Shown: positions 33,501-44,133 of the stretch, piece after piece
How positions within the stretch are numbered: position 1 is the stretch's first letter
How the letters are laid out: each line of letters begins with the position of its first letter
Source of the DNA: Acidobacteriota bacterium
Lineage (GTDB): Bacteria; Zixibacteria; MSB-5A5; GN15; FEB-12
Direction: 5' to 3'
Length of the DNA stretch: 64,000 nucleotides
Assembly (NCBI GenBank): GCA_035529075.1
Contig: DATKXK010000016.1
Coordinates: forward strand, 1-64,000
Program-made: the position numbers and the translations under genes
Notes under the pieces: generated by a model
The model's database searches: none
What the model saw: only the letters and a program-made list of their open reading frames with translations
Told to the model about the DNA's origin: nothing

Positions 33501-35813
33501 ATGAGAAAGATATCGACCTTTTCCGCCTCATTGTTAGTGTTTGTAATGTACTGCATGGCAACCGGTTATGCCCAGCAATCGGCGTGGCCGCTCAGGCAGA
33601 AGGCCGATCTGTCGTCGGGTTTCGGCGATTTTCGGGAGGGCCGTTTCCATGCCGGTGTTGACATCCGCACGAGCGGCCGTATCGGGCGACGATTCTTTTC
33701 ACCGCTTGACGGTTACGTCTGGCGCGTCAAAACGTCGTATACCGGTTACGGCAAGGGCCTGTACATCATGGGGGACGACGGCCATATCTATGTCTTCGGC
33801 CATCTGAGCACGTTCGCCAAAGCGATCGACCGCCCGGTAAAGCTGGCCCAGGTCGCTGCTGAACGGTACTACGTGGACCTGTATTTCCCGGAGGATTCCA
33901 TTCGCGTGGCGAAAGGTCAGGAGCTGGGCTTGACCGGACAGACCGGGGTTGGAGCGCCGCACCTGCATTTCGAGAAGCGGACCGGCGACAATTACCCGCT
34001 CAACCCGCTGGTTCACGGGCACGACGTTCAGGACAAGCTGCGCCCGGTGCTGTCGCGAATCGGCTTTGCCATGGCTGATCAGGAGTCGCTGTTTTCCGAC
34101 GGCAGTCGGAGGGTCATAGTCGACGTGCGGCCGGCTGACAACCCGGGAGAGTACCGCCTCGACTCGGTCCTGTACTTCAATCGGCCTTTCGGACTGCTGG
34201 TCGACGGTTTTGACCTGATGCGTGACGGCGGCATGCGCCAGGCGATCTATCGGCTGACGGCCTACGTCGACGATAACCCTGTTTTCGAGGCCGTGTTCGA
34301 CACGCTCGACTTCGAAACGGGCACTTCCGTCGGTCTCGAGTATGACTACGCGCTGGCGATTCAGGATGAAGCATCGGTACGGCGGCTATACCGTCGGCCG
34401 GGGAACGAATTTGTGCGCAGCCGGGGACTGAACGGGTATGACGGGGTGGTGGGGCTGGACCCGGCGTTCCGGTTCGGTCGACATCGCGGACGAATCACGG
34501 CCGAGGATTGTTGCGGCAACACGAGCGAATTGTCGTTCGAGTTTGTCTGGGGGCCGGCTTCCGACCTGTTCACGCTCGATACGATGAGATCGGACAGCAC
34601 GCACCGGTGGGACTTCTACTTCACCCCCGTGGACGGTTATAAGGATCTTCAGATCGATTCCCTTTTTGTTCTATTGAATGCCGGTGACAGCTGGACGTCC
34701 ACGCCGAGCGTCAGGATCGTGCCGCTTGAGGACGACCGCTTGCTTCTGGAGGCGACGGCCATGTTTATTGTCCCGGCGACTCTCCGCCTGAACGCCGTCT
34801 CGCGTTACGGCTGCGTCATTGCCGACGAACCGTTCAACGGCATCATCAAGAAAGTGGGCAAGGAGGCTGAGATGGATTACTCCATTGTCGAGGACGGCCT
34901 GATCGTTACGGTGACGTCGAATTCCGGCCGGTCAAGCGAGGCGCACCTGGCTTTCTACTACCGGGACAGCCTGCTGGGCCGTGAGTTCCCGACACGGTTC
35001 TTCACGATGAGAAAGCACTGCTTCTTCGTGCCCCCGAGGCCGGAGTACCGAATGGTAGACCGGATCGACCTTGTCTGGTCAAACGACACGACGTGGCGAC
35101 CTGTGCTGTCGGTCGACGTGTGGCTGGCCGCGGTCGGTTTCGACGAACAGCAGACGGTGACGTTCGATTCCGTGCTCAGCGTGTATATTGGCCGGAAAAA
35201 CGTTTTCACTCCCCAGTACATCGGGCTGACCAGTCAAGCGATCTGGTTGAAAAGCCGTTACCGAACGAATTCCGATCTCTACGCCGTTTTTCCCCCTGCG
35301 TTCCCCACGCGGGAAGATTTCGAGGTCCGGTGCAATCTCTCACGGACGGGGCCGGAAGGCGATTTCAGCGGGCTGTGCTGGCTGGATGAGGAGGAGAACC
35401 GCTGGGTATGGCTGGAAGACAGCAGGATCGAGGACAGCGCCGTCCTGGCATCCTCACTCGGTGGCGGGACGTTTGCGGTCCTGTACGACGTCAAACCGCC
35501 CAGCATCGAAATTCTCAACCTGATCGAAGGAAGAACGGTGGAATCGCAGTATCCGACGATCGAGTTTCTGCTGGTTGACAGCCTCTCGGGCATCGCCGAC
35601 GACCGGAGTATCGACATCCGTATCGACGGCGACTGGATGATACCCGAATATGACCCCGAGGCGGAGTTGTGCAGAACGCAGCCCGTAAAGCCGCTGGCGG
35701 AAGGGGAACATCGACTCGCGATCTCCGTGGTCGACCGGGCCGGCCACAGGTCGGAAGCAGGTCTGATGTTTCGCGTCAGAGTGCCGAAGAACCGCTCGCA
35801 GTCGTCCGAATAG
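33501..35813 (+). CDS. Secreted M23-family metallopeptidase, large
   Basis: 770 residues. Signal peptide 1-24 (cleavage after GYAQ is likely). The N-terminal M23 LytM fold has zinc ligands H50 and D54 (FHAGVD) and H154-x-H156 (HLHFE), all intact, so it can act as a peptidoglycan endopeptidase. The remaining 570 residues are beta-rich, with repeated Ig or CBM-like strands (DRIDLVWSNDT, LAISVVDRAGHRSE). This tail is far longer than in typical LytM proteins and probably binds wall or outer membrane. It is divergent from the PpiD gene and may be co-transcribed with the rhomboid gene nine bases downstream. Confidence 0.88.
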   Translation: MRKISTFSASLLVFVMYCMATGYAQQSAWPLRQKADLSSGFGDFREGRFHAGVDIRTSGRIGRRFFSPLDGYVWRVKTSYTGYGKGLYIMGDDGHIYVFGHLSTFAKAIDRPVKLAQVAAERYYVDLYFPEDSIRVAKGQELGLTGQTGVGAPHLHFEKRTGDNYPLNPLVHGHDVQDKLRPVLSRIGFAMADQESLFSDGSRRVIVDVRPADNPGEYRLDSVLYFNRPFGLLVDGFDLMRDGGMRQAIYRLTAYVDDNPVFEAVFDTLDFETGTSVGLEYDYALAIQDEASVRRLYRRPGNEFVRSRGLNGYDGVVGLDPAFRFGRHRGRITAEDCCGNTSELSFEFVWGPASDLFTLDTMRSDSTHRWDFYFTPVDGYKDLQIDSLFVLLNAGDSWTSTPSVRIVPLEDDRLLLEATAMFIVPATLRLNAVSRYGCVIADEPFNGIIKKVGKEAEMDYSIVEDGLIVTVTSNSGRSSEAHLAFYYRDSLLGREFPTRFFTMRKHCFFVPPRPEYRMVDRIDLVWSNDTTWRPVLSVDVWLAAVGFDEQQTVTFDSVLSVYIGRKNVFTPQYIGLTSQAIWLKSRYRTNSDLYAVFPPAFPTREDFEVRCNLSRTGPEGDFSGLCWLDEEENRWVWLEDSRIEDSAVLASSLGGGTFAVLYDVKPPSIEILNLIEGRTVESQYPTIEFLLVDSLSGIADDRSIDIRIDGDWMIPEYDPEAELCRTQPVKPLAEGEHRLAISVVDRAGHRSEAGLMFRVRVPKNRSQSSE

Positions 35814-35822
35814 GGGAGACCA

Positions 35823-36524
35823 GTGTTTATACCGATCAGGGATGATCAGCCGACCTCTCGGACGCCGCATCTCACCATCGGGCTGATATTCATCAACACG
35901 GCGATTTTTCTCTACTCGCAGACCCTGGGCGCGCAGGGGCATTCCGTTTTCGTGACGTATTTCGGTTTCACGCCGCTGTACTACCTGAATTTCGGCACGG
36001 AGTACATCGGGCCCACGTGGTACTACGTGACGCCGCTGACGTCGATGTTTCTTCACGGGGGCTGGATACACCTGATCGGCAACATGCTCTTCCTGTGGAT
36101 TTTTGGCAACAACATCGAGGATTATCTCGGCCCGGTAAAATTCGTCTTCTTCTACGTTATATCCGGGCTGGCGGCGGTGGCGCTGTACACGCTGTTCAAC
36201 CCCAATTCACCGGTGCCGCTGGTGGGGGCCTCGGGGGCGATCGCCGGGGTCATGGGTGCCTACATGGTGCTGCACCCGAGGGCGCGGATTACGGTGCTTA
36301 TTCTGTTTGTGTTCATCTTTATCCGGCAGTTTCCGGCCAGGGTAGTCCTGGGGCTGTGGTTTTTCTACCAGATCCTCATGTGGCTGGCGGACAGCTCCAC
36401 CGGGGGCGGCGTGGCGTGGATGGCGCATGTCGGCGGCTTTATTTTCGGTTATCTGGTTCTAAAGACCATCTTCAAGATTCGCGGCGGTCCGAGACAGCGC
36501 ATCCAGCGCGTACAATGGTGGTAA
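35823..36524 (+). CDS. Rhomboid-family intramembrane serine protease
   Basis: 233 residues with about six transmembrane helices. HxxxN motif HLIGN (83-87), nucleophile S137 in GASGAIAG and H202 in AHVGGFIFG form the Ser-His dyad, so it should be active. The large loop between helices 1 and 2 (FGFTPLYY to YYVTPLTSMFLHGG) fits the common bacterial rhomboid. The GTG start at 35823 follows GGGAG. Likely shares a transcript with the M23 peptidase. Confidence 0.92.
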   Translation: MFIPIRDDQPTSRTPHLTIGLIFINTAIFLYSQTLGAQGHSVFVTYFGFTPLYYLNFGTEYIGPTWYYVTPLTSMFLHGGWIHLIGNMLFLWIFGNNIEDYLGPVKFVFFYVISGLAAVALYTLFNPNSPVPLVGASGAIAGVMGAYMVLHPRARITVLILFVFIFIRQFPARVVLGLWFFYQILMWLADSSTGGGVAWMAHVGGFIFGYLVLKTIFKIRGGPRQRIQRVQWW

Positions 36525-36754
36525 ACCGGGACCGATACGGTCCTTCCGGGCTGTCCGCCTTCAACTGCGTACAATTGCACTCCTGAACCACGTTCCGGGT
36601 ATGGGTCCCGGCCCACACGACTGTCCGTATCCCCTTGGCCGGCAACCGGCTGGGTCTGGGCGTGAGAGACGGCTGTCGGCGTTAAGAAACCGCGCCGACA
36701 GACCGATAAAACCAGAAATGGCGTAAATCCCCGGCAAGACGTAAGGAGGCCGTG

Positions 36755-37141
36755 ATGGCGAATAACAAACGGTGGCACTTTCTGAGTTTCGAAGACCTGG
36801 AGGCGAAGTACAACGACGGGTACTTCGACTGCGACGACGTCGCGGAATTCACCGATCCGATCGTTCTCGACTGGTGCGCGCGGCTTGATGACTGGGCGCC
36901 GAAAGTGGCGCTCTGCTTTAACCGGCATTCCAGCGCCGTGACGCTGGACAGGATATCGCAGCACGAGATGCCGGAACTGAGACGGCTGGTATGTTACCAC
37001 AGGAGCTGTTCGACCGAGACCATGGAGCGGCTGCTGGACGATGGCGACAAGTTTGTGCGGGACGCCGCGCTGGAGTGTCTGGAGAAGCGCGGAGTGGGCC
37101 CGACGTGGCGAAAGCAACGGCGCGTGAAGGTGAGACGTTAG
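36755..37141 (+). CDS. Small HEAT-like repeat protein, unknown function
   Basis: 128 residues, soluble and charged. I do not recognise the family. The second half looks like short paired helices (MPELRRLVCYHR, STETMERLLDD, KFVRDAALECLEKR) of the HEAT or leucine-rich-variant kind that pack with partners. The ATG at 36755 is set by a perfect AAGGAGG seven bases upstream, and a strong terminator follows, so it is a real single-gene unit. A conserved role in protein contacts is inferred. Confidence 0.65.
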   Translation: MANNKRWHFLSFEDLEAKYNDGYFDCDDVAEFTDPIVLDWCARLDDWAPKVALCFNRHSSAVTLDRISQHEMPELRRLVCYHRSCSTETMERLLDDGDKFVRDAALECLEKRGVGPTWRKQRRVKVRR

Positions 37142-37167
37142 AGAGTAGCAGCAGAAACGCCTGCTAA

Positions 37168-37198
37168 AACGGCGGCCCGCAAGGCCGCCGTTTTTTTT
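37168..37198. terminator. Bidirectional Rho-independent terminator
   Basis: AACGGCGGCC (37168-37177), CGCAA loop, GGCCGCCGTT (37183-37192) and a T-tract. On the other strand AAAA before the stem gives TTTT after it, so it can also end the leftward lipoprotein gene. Confidence 0.92.
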
Positions 37199-37251
37199 AT
37201 GTACGGCGTCGGCGGTGCACGTGAACCGGTGCCCGGAGACCACGCAAATGA

Positions 37252-38292
37252 CTATGGAAACGTCTGGCAGGTCAGATACGTGCCACAGGTTCCAAGGTCC
37301 AGGCAAATGGAAGCCGTGACGGCATCGGCCTGGAGATCATAAAGCATACCGAATGGGGAAAAGTGCTTGAATCCAATCAGGTAGCGTCCGTCTGGGGTTA
37401 TGACCAACTCCTGGCAGACAAAACCGATACGGTAACCCAAACACCGTCCCTCGGCATAGGTCGAATCTACGGTCCGGTTGGTGATATCGTATGTAAAGAA
37501 TGCCATAAAACAGGCATTGTCACTATTGAGTTGACCGGGACTCGAGAAGTAGACATAGCTGCCCTGCAGTCCAAGCGTCATCTTGCCAAAGCCCGGTATG
37601 AGAATCTTGCGGAAGACAAATGAGTCAGCGGCGACATCGTAGACATCAAACCAGAACATATCATGCATGATCCGCCGGTAAAGAAAGAGAAACTTCTCAT
37701 CTAATGAGGCCAGTATCTGGAATGTCTGATACCCATCAGGGAGGCATGTCCGGGTGACTGCGTGCGTGGTCAGATCCAACCGGTATACATACTGACAGCC
37801 CTGGTACGCACCCGTTGCATAAAAGCGTCCCCCGTCGGCGCTGAAGCATCCCGTGGTGACCGCATCGGTATCGTGATAAACGACCGCGTAGTCGCTGGTT
37901 CGCAGGAGGTAAAGGTCGCCTGTGGAAATGACCAGGTGCTGATTGTCGGGTGAAACCGTCACGGGCCCCCTGCCTGGGTACGGCAGTTCGCCAAGGACGG
38001 AGTAGTCGGAGGCATCCAGAATGGTCACCGTATCGCTCCGTCTTATGTACAGCCGCTTGCCGTCAGCCGCGACATCGAGGTCCGACGGATGTAGTGCCTC
38101 AGGTGGCAACGTGTCCAGTCTTCCTGTGGCCGCGTGGTAAGCCAAGTAGTGTGAGGCCCGATCCCACATGTACACGATGTAGTCTTTAGGCGGCGTGGTC
38201 GGAGCTGCAGGCCTGTCGTCGCCACAGCCGGCCCAGCCACCCACCAGGGCCGGCACGATTACCGCGACGAATTTGGAAGTCTTCAGTCTCAT
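37252..38292 (-). CDS. Beta-propeller lipoprotein (YncE-like)
   Basis: 346 residues. Hydrophobic N-terminus with a lipobox-like GGWAGC (Cys23), followed by a proline-rich linker (DDRPAAPTTPP); the Trp at -3 is unusual. The rest is repeated blades typical of YVTN/YncE seven-bladed propellers: DVAADGKRLYIRRSDTVTI, VTVSPDNQHLVISTGDLYLL, TGCFSADGGRFYATG, VITPDGRYLIGF. Likely a membrane-bound periplasmic or surface protein of unknown ligand. More Cys-rich than usual for the family. Confidence 0.75.
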   Translation of the reverse strand: MRLKTSKFVAVIVPALVGGWAGCGDDRPAAPTTPPKDYIVYMWDRASHYLAYHAATGRLDTLPPEALHPSDLDVAADGKRLYIRRSDTVTILDASDYSVLGELPYPGRGPVTVSPDNQHLVISTGDLYLLRTSDYAVVYHDTDAVTTGCFSADGGRFYATGAYQGCQYVYRLDLTTHAVTRTCLPDGYQTFQILASLDEKFLFLYRRIMHDMFWFDVYDVAADSFVFRKILIPGFGKMTLGLQGSYVYFSSPGQLNSDNACFMAFFTYDITNRTVDSTYAEGRCLGYRIGFVCQELVITPDGRYLIGFKHFSPFGMLYDLQADAVTASICLDLGTCGTYLTCQTFP

Positions 38293-38626
38293 AACGAAAA
38301 CAGCCCCGGTGAGAATACGTGGTGCCCACCCAGAAAGACGCAGGACGACACTTGTCCGTCAAACGGGAAATCGATATGGAATCACATTTTTCTTGCGACT
38401 GTCAGAAACTGTCAGTGAACGTTCAACTGCCGTGTGTGGGGATGTGTTAGTACATTCGTTGTGTCGTGCGGCGGGTGCGCTGATGCTGCACGTGCAGCTT
38501 GTGTGAACGCTCTTCTCCGGCTGTAACGTCCAGGTCGGTTATGTCAACGGTCGGCAGATAAAACAGAGGAGGCGGAACCCCAGGGGGGTCCCGCCTCCGG
38601 CAAGCTCATATCGAAGCTTCTCGGTA
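38293..38626. promoter_or_regulatory. Upstream region of the lipoprotein gene with repeats and palindromes
   Basis: No gene. It contains a direct repeat ACTGTCAG at 38398-38405 and 38408-38415 (10-bp period), the palindrome GAACGTTC (38417-38424) and a perfect 14-bp palindrome GCTGCACGTGCAGC (38485-38498). These look like binding sites for a regulator of the leftward lipoprotein gene. The terminator of the RRM gene occupies the right end. Confidence 0.4.
38557..38598 (-). terminator. Rho-independent terminator of the RRM gene
   Basis: A 14-bp stem (38585-38598 with 38568-38581, one G-T pair) and a three-base loop. On the minus strand it is followed by TCTGTTTTATC. It lies 28 bases after the stop codon. 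Confidence 0.88.
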
Positions 38627-38893
38627 CTAGTACCTTTGATAACCCCGATCCGCCTTGTCCTTCGGCGGCCGCGCCTCGTCGACCTTGATGGTGCGCCCGG
38701 TGAACACGGACCCGTTGAGTTCCTCTTTCGCCTTGGTGGCCTCGCCGGCGTCGGACATTTCGACAAAGCCGAAGCCTTTGCCCTCGATAATGTTGACGTC
38801 GCGGACCTGACCGTAATTGGCGAACAGTTCGGTCAACTGCTCACTGGTGACGGAATAGCTGAGGTTACCTACGTACAGTCTGTTACCTGCCAC
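38627..38893 (-). CDS. Small RRM RNA-binding protein
   Basis: 88 residues, a single RNA-recognition motif. RNP2 is LYVGNL (6-11) and RNP1 is KGFGFVEM (39-46), with the aromatic residues that stack on RNA; a short basic tail follows. Similar proteins in cyanobacteria and other bacteria are cold-induced RNA chaperones. The GTG start at 38893 has GGAGG six bases upstream, but the leader contains an inverted copy of this region that would hide it. Autoregulation or cold regulation is therefore likely (inference). Confidence 0.93.
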   Translation of the reverse strand: MAGNRLYVGNLSYSVTSEQLTELFANYGQVRDVNIIEGKGFGFVEMSDAGEATKAKEELNGSVFTGRTIKVDEARPPKDKADRGYQRY

Positions 38894-38959
38894 TTCTACC
38901 TCCGAAAACTGTTAATCCACGTCCAACAATGCTTCTGTCAGAGGTAGAAGCAGGGTAAC
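38882..38959 (-). promoter_or_regulatory. Leader RNA structure sequestering the RRM ribosome binding site
   Basis: GTTACC (38882-38887) and CTTCTACCTC (38893-38902) are matched by GAGGTAGAAG (38941-38950) and GGTAAC (38954-38959). In the mRNA the 10-bp stem covers the GGAGG site and the first base of the GTG; the 6-bp stem covers codons 3-5. An alternative stem, GCTTCT/AGAAGC (38931-38936 with 38946-38951), uses the same upstream strand and would free the site. The two folds exclude each other. Confidence 0.7.
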
Positions 38960-39023
38960 GATTCTAACCTCTCTACGGAAAACATCATCAAACACTGCTG
39001 CCCCGGCACGGGGCCTGTATACC

Positions 39024-39051
39024 AGTAAACTACTTTCCGGGAGATTGTCAA
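39024..39051 (-). promoter_or_regulatory. Predicted promoter of the RRM gene
   Basis: On the minus strand a consensus TTGACA (39051-39046), 16-bp spacer, TTTACT (39029-39024). The leader would be about 125 bases and includes CCCCG-TGC-CGGGG and the switch structure. Confidence 0.5.
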
Positions 39052-39168
39052 GTACAAACGTACTGGCGGGTTAGCTCCCGGTGGGCCCGGCCGGGGGCGG
39101 GGCAGCCGAGCCCGGTTAGGTAAACGGTAGATAAGTAGGTATATTCTGTGCCGTATTGCGCGAACCGC

Positions 39169-39196
39169 TTGACGAGCGGGAGCCAGAGCATATATT
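39169..39196 (+). promoter_or_regulatory. Predicted promoter of maeB
   Basis: TTGACG (39169-39174), 16-bp spacer, TATATT (39191-39196), 54 bases before the start codon. Confidence 0.65.
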
Positions 39197-39250
39197 GACT
39201 TTGTGAAAAAAATAACCAATTGGGAGCGCGTTTATTAGGAGCGTGAAGCT

Positions 39251-41500
39251 ATGTATACCAAGCAACAAGCCCTCGATTATCACTCGGTGGGGAAGCCGGG
39301 CAAGGTGGAAGTATGTCCCACCAAGCCTTGTGTTACCCAGCTTGACCTTTCCCTGGCGTACACCCCCGGCGTAGCCGTGCCCTGCCTGGAGATACAGAAG
39401 AACCCGGCTGAGATCTACAAGTACACGGCCAAGGGCAACCTTGTGGCGGTGATCAGCAACGGGACGGCGGTGCTCGGACTGGGCAATATCGGAGCCGCTG
39501 CGGGCAAGCCGGTGATGGAGGGCAAGGGGGTGTTGTTCAAGCGCTTTGCCGATATCGACGTGTTCGACATCGAGTTGGACACCCTGGATCCCGACGAGGT
39601 TATCAGGTGCTCCCAGCTTTTGGAGCCCACGTTCGGCGGGATCAACCTGGAGGACATCAAGGCGCCGGAGTGTTTCTATATCGAAGAAACGCTGAAGCGG
39701 ACAATGAAGATTCCGGTCTTCCATGATGACCAGCACGGCACGGCGATCATTTCGGGTGCGGCTCTCATGAACGCCATGGAGCTGGTCGGGAAGGAAATGA
39801 GCAAGGTGCGGGTGGTGTTCTCGGGTGCTGGGGCGGCCGGGATCGCGTGCGCCAAGCTGTACTGCGCTCTCGGGGTCAAGCATGAGAATCTCGTCATGGT
39901 TGATTCCAAGGGCGTGATGTACGAAGGGCGCGGCGATGAGTACAACAAGTACAAGACGGAGTTCGTTCGCAAGACGGATCTGCGCACGCTGGCGGACGCC
40001 CTGGTGGACGCCGACGTGTTTGTCGGTGTTTCGACCAAGGACGTGGTTTCGAAACAGATGGTCAAGACCATGGCCAAGGATCCGGTTATCTTCGCCATGG
40101 CCAATCCCGACCCGGAGATAACGTATCCCGACGCCGTGGAGGCGCGATCCGACGTTATTATGGCTACCGGCCGTTCGGATTATCCCAATCAGGTCAACAA
40201 CGTGCTGGGGTTCCCGTTTATTTTCCGCGGGGCGCTGGACGTGCACGCCACCGCGATCAACGAGGAGATGAAGATTGCTGCGGCCAGGGCTCTGTCAAGC
40301 CTGGCCAAGCAGGACGTGCCCGAAGAGGTCGCCAAGGCTTACGGCGGAGAGCACTTCAGGTTCGGCCGGGATTACATCATTCCCAAGCCGTTTGACCACC
40401 GTGTCCTTATCTGGGAGGCCTCGGCGGTGGCGCAGGCAGCCATGGAGACGGGCGTGGCGCAGCGTCCTGTCGACATCGAAGAGTACCGGCAGCAGCTGGA
40501 GACACGGATCGGCAAGGGCCGGGTTTTCATGAACGTCATCGCCGACAAGGCAAAGAAGGAACCGCGAACGATCGTCTTCCCGGAGGGCAACTCGAGCCGC
40601 ATCCTGCGAGCCGCGCACGTCGTCCTGGAGCATGGGATCGGCCAGCCGATAGTGCTCGGCAACCTGGAAGAGGTGCAGCGGGCGGCGAAGGAGCACGAGA
40701 TCGAACTGGACGGCATCAAGGTTGTCGATCCGGTCACGTCACCCAAGCGGCAGGAGTACGCGCAGAAGTACTACGAGAAGCGTTGCCGCAGGGGGGTCAC
40801 GCTTGACCAGGCGACCTGGAAGATGCGCGACCGCACCTATTTCGGCATAATGATGCTGGAGATGGGGGACTGCGACGCCGTGCTTTCGGGCGTGACTTCG
40901 GATTACGCGGCCACGGTTCGCCCGGCGCTGGAGATTATCGACCTGCAGGAGGGCGTGACCCGGGTTTCCGGGCTGTTCGCGATGGTGCAGAGGGACAAGC
41001 TCTACCTGTTCGCCGACACCACCGTGAATATCGACCCGACTCCCGAGGAACTGGCCGAAATCGCGATCTGCTCGGCGCGGGTGGCCCGCGGGTTCAACAT
41101 GGAGCCGCGCATAGCCATGCTCTCGTTCAGCAATTTCGGTTCGGCCAAGTACCCCGAGTCGATCAAGGTGGCGAAGGCGACCGAGATCGTGAAAAAGAGG
41201 CAGCCGGACCTGGTCGTCGAGGGTGAGATGCAGGCCGATACGGCCCTGATGCCGGAGTATATGCAGCGGCACTACCCGTTCTCCAAGCTGACAGAAGCGG
41301 CCAATGTCCTTATCTTCCCGGACCTCAACTCGGGCAACATAGCGTACAAGCTGGCGCTTCGCATGGGTGGGCTTCAGGCAATCGGCCCGATCCTGATGGG
41401 CCTTTCCAAGCCGGTGCACGTGTTGCACCGCACCCTGGACGTCAACGAGATCGTCGACATGGCGGCAATCGCAGTGGTGGCCGCCCAGCAGAAGAAGTGA
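39251..41500 (+). CDS. maeB: NADP-dependent malic enzyme with phosphotransacetylase-like domain
   Basis: 749 residues, the MaeB hybrid type. It decarboxylates malate to pyruvate, making NADPH. The malic domain (1-400) has [30 protein letters not shown] (157-165, metal site) and the NAD(P) loop GAGAAG (192-197). From about 435 a PTA-like domain follows ([48 protein letters not shown]), regulatory in known homologues, where acetyl-CoA inhibits. A clean AGGAG site and its own promoter are present. Confidence 0.95.
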   Translation: MYTKQQALDYHSVGKPGKVEVCPTKPCVTQLDLSLAYTPGVAVPCLEIQKNPAEIYKYTAKGNLVAVISNGTAVLGLGNIGAAAGKPVMEGKGVLFKRFADIDVFDIELDTLDPDEVIRCSQLLEPTFGGINLEDIKAPECFYIEETLKRTMKIPVFHDDQHGTAIISGAALMNAMELVGKEMSKVRVVFSGAGAAGIACAKLYCALGVKHENLVMVDSKGVMYEGRGDEYNKYKTEFVRKTDLRTLADALVDADVFVGVSTKDVVSKQMVKTMAKDPVIFAMANPDPEITYPDAVEARSDVIMATGRSDYPNQVNNVLGFPFIFRGALDVHATAINEEMKIAAARALSSLAKQDVPEEVAKAYGGEHFRFGRDYIIPKPFDHRVLIWEASAVAQAAMETGVAQRPVDIEEYRQQLETRIGKGRVFMNVIADKAKKEPRTIVFPEGNSSRILRAAHVVLEHGIGQPIVLGNLEEVQRAAKEHEIELDGIKVVDPVTSPKRQEYAQKYYEKRCRRGVTLDQATWKMRDRTYFGIMMLEMGDCDAVLSGVTSDYAATVRPALEIIDLQEGVTRVSGLFAMVQRDKLYLFADTTVNIDPTPEELAEIAICSARVARGFNMEPRIAMLSFSNFGSAKYPESIKVAKATEIVKKRQPDLVVEGEMQADTALMPEYMQRHYPFSKLTEAANVLIFPDLNSGNIAYKLALRMGGLQAIGPILMGLSKPVHVLHRTLDVNEIVDMAAIAVVAAQQKK

Positions 41501-42840
<1,340 letters not shown>

Positions 42841-43009
42841 CCTTGCGACCGGCGCGCTGATTCAAACGCTGCGGGCAGCAGTACAGGCCGCCAAGCTGCC
42901 GGCGCGTCCCGGCCCGGCTGACGTACCGGTGTCCGGGCGTCACCAAAAGACGACAAATCCCATTAATCCTCTTGCCGTCCGGGCTGTCATACTTGTAGAA
43001 GTTTAAATC

Positions 43010-43570
43010 ATGGCGATGTTACGTGATGCGGCACTGAATGAACTCGTAGAGCGGGCGGTCGGGGGCGATAAGGCTGCTTTCTCCCGCATCGTGAGGTCTA
43101 TGATGAAACCGGTAGTGGCACTGACATACAGAATGACTCAGGATAGAGAAAGCGCCATCGATCTTGCCCAGGATGCATTTGTGGCCGCCTGGGAGAACCT
43201 CAGGTCGTTCCGGGGTGAGGGAAAGTTCGAAAGCTGGTTGTTCGCTATCGCCTCGAAAAAGACCCTGAATTTCCTTAAACAGAAGGCCGTTCGACGATCT
43301 GAAGACCTTTACGAGGACGAGATCGAATTGACGGCCGAGGGCAATCCGGAGACGGAACTGGAGACGAAGTCCCTTCGCGAGGAAGTGCTGGCTTTCGTGA
43401 AGCTGTTGCCGCCCCGGCAGCGGCTGGCGTTCAACCTGCGGTTTTATCAACAGATGCCGTTCGACGAGATAGCCAGGGTTACCGGTGCGGCAGTCGGCAC
43501 GGTGAAGACCAATTACAGGGAAGCGGTCCGAAAGCTGCGCGACTTCGCGCTGAGAAAAGGCTGGCGATGA
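43010..43570 (+). CDS. ECF-type RNA polymerase sigma factor (first module)
   Basis: 186 residues. Region 2 (DLAQDAFVAAWENLRSFRGEGKFESWLFAIASKKTLNFLK) and region 4 (LLPPRQRLAFNLRFYQQMPFDEIARVTGAAVGTVKTNYREAVRKLRD) are complete, with a short linker. There is no clear ribosome binding site before the ATG. It overlaps the anti-sigma gene by four bases. It should direct transcription of an envelope-stress regulon; its target promoter cannot be assigned from this window. Confidence 0.93.
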   Translation: MAMLRDAALNELVERAVGGDKAAFSRIVRSMMKPVVALTYRMTQDRESAIDLAQDAFVAAWENLRSFRGEGKFESWLFAIASKKTLNFLKQKAVRRSEDLYEDEIELTAEGNPETELETKSLREEVLAFVKLLPPRQRLAFNLRFYQQMPFDEIARVTGAAVGTVKTNYREAVRKLRDFALRKGWR

Positions 43571-44133
43571 TGACCTGTCGGGAATGCCAGGACGAGATCC
43601 TGTTGCATGCGGGCGGGGGGATTTTGCCGGCTGAAGTCCTGCAGCACCTCGGTTCATGCCCGGAGTGCCTCAGGTTCCGCCAGGACGTCGCCTCGGCCGC
43701 AACTCGCCTGGTCGATGCCGGGCCGTTGCTGCCGGACGATCTTGATGAAGACAAGTTCGTGAGCGAGGTTGAAAGAAGACTTGAACAGGCGGCGTCGCGT
43801 TCGCAGACGTGGATCGGGCGGCGGCGCTACGTGGCTGCTGCTGCGGCGGTCGTGCTCGTGGTCGGCGCGTCGCTAATCGGGTTATGGATGGCTCGTTCAG
43901 GGCGCGTGGGGACGGCGGCAGGTTTTGAGGCGACCGGTGCAACGACGCAGGCCTCGCTTTCGGCCCTTTTCGAGGATGAAGTAGACCGGTTTGATAACTC
44001 CGTCTTCGAGTTGATTCTCTCTGACTTCGTGGCTGAGCGCCATTTCGAGGCAGGCGGACTGCTTCTTGATGATCTGAGCGAAGAAGAATTGAGATATCTC
44101 GAAGAGAACTTCGACGTGGGAGAATTGCTGTGA
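43567..44133 (+). CDS. Membrane anti-sigma factor, zinc-finger type (first module)
   Basis: 188 residues. The N-terminal cytoplasmic domain has the zinc-binding anti-sigma pattern C4-x2-C7...H27-x3-C31-x2-C34 (HLGSCPEC). One transmembrane helix spans about 88-109 (YVAAAAAVVLVVGASLIGLWMA), and an acidic periplasmic tail of 80 residues follows. It is expected to hold the upstream sigma factor at the membrane until an envelope signal releases it. Translationally coupled on both sides. Confidence 0.87.
   Translation: MMTCRECQDEILLHAGGGILPAEVLQHLGSCPECLRFRQDVASAATRLVDAGPLLPDDLDEDKFVSEVERRLEQAASRSQTWIGRRRYVAAAAAVVLVVGASLIGLWMARSGRVGTAAGFEATGATTQASLSALFEDEVDRFDNSVFELILSDFVAERHFEAGGLLLDDLSEEELRYLEENFDVGELL

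Noticed and set aside
36529-36544. Terminator after the rhomboid gene (GGACCG-ATA-CGGTCC)
   Set aside because: The stem is only six pairs and no T-tract follows.
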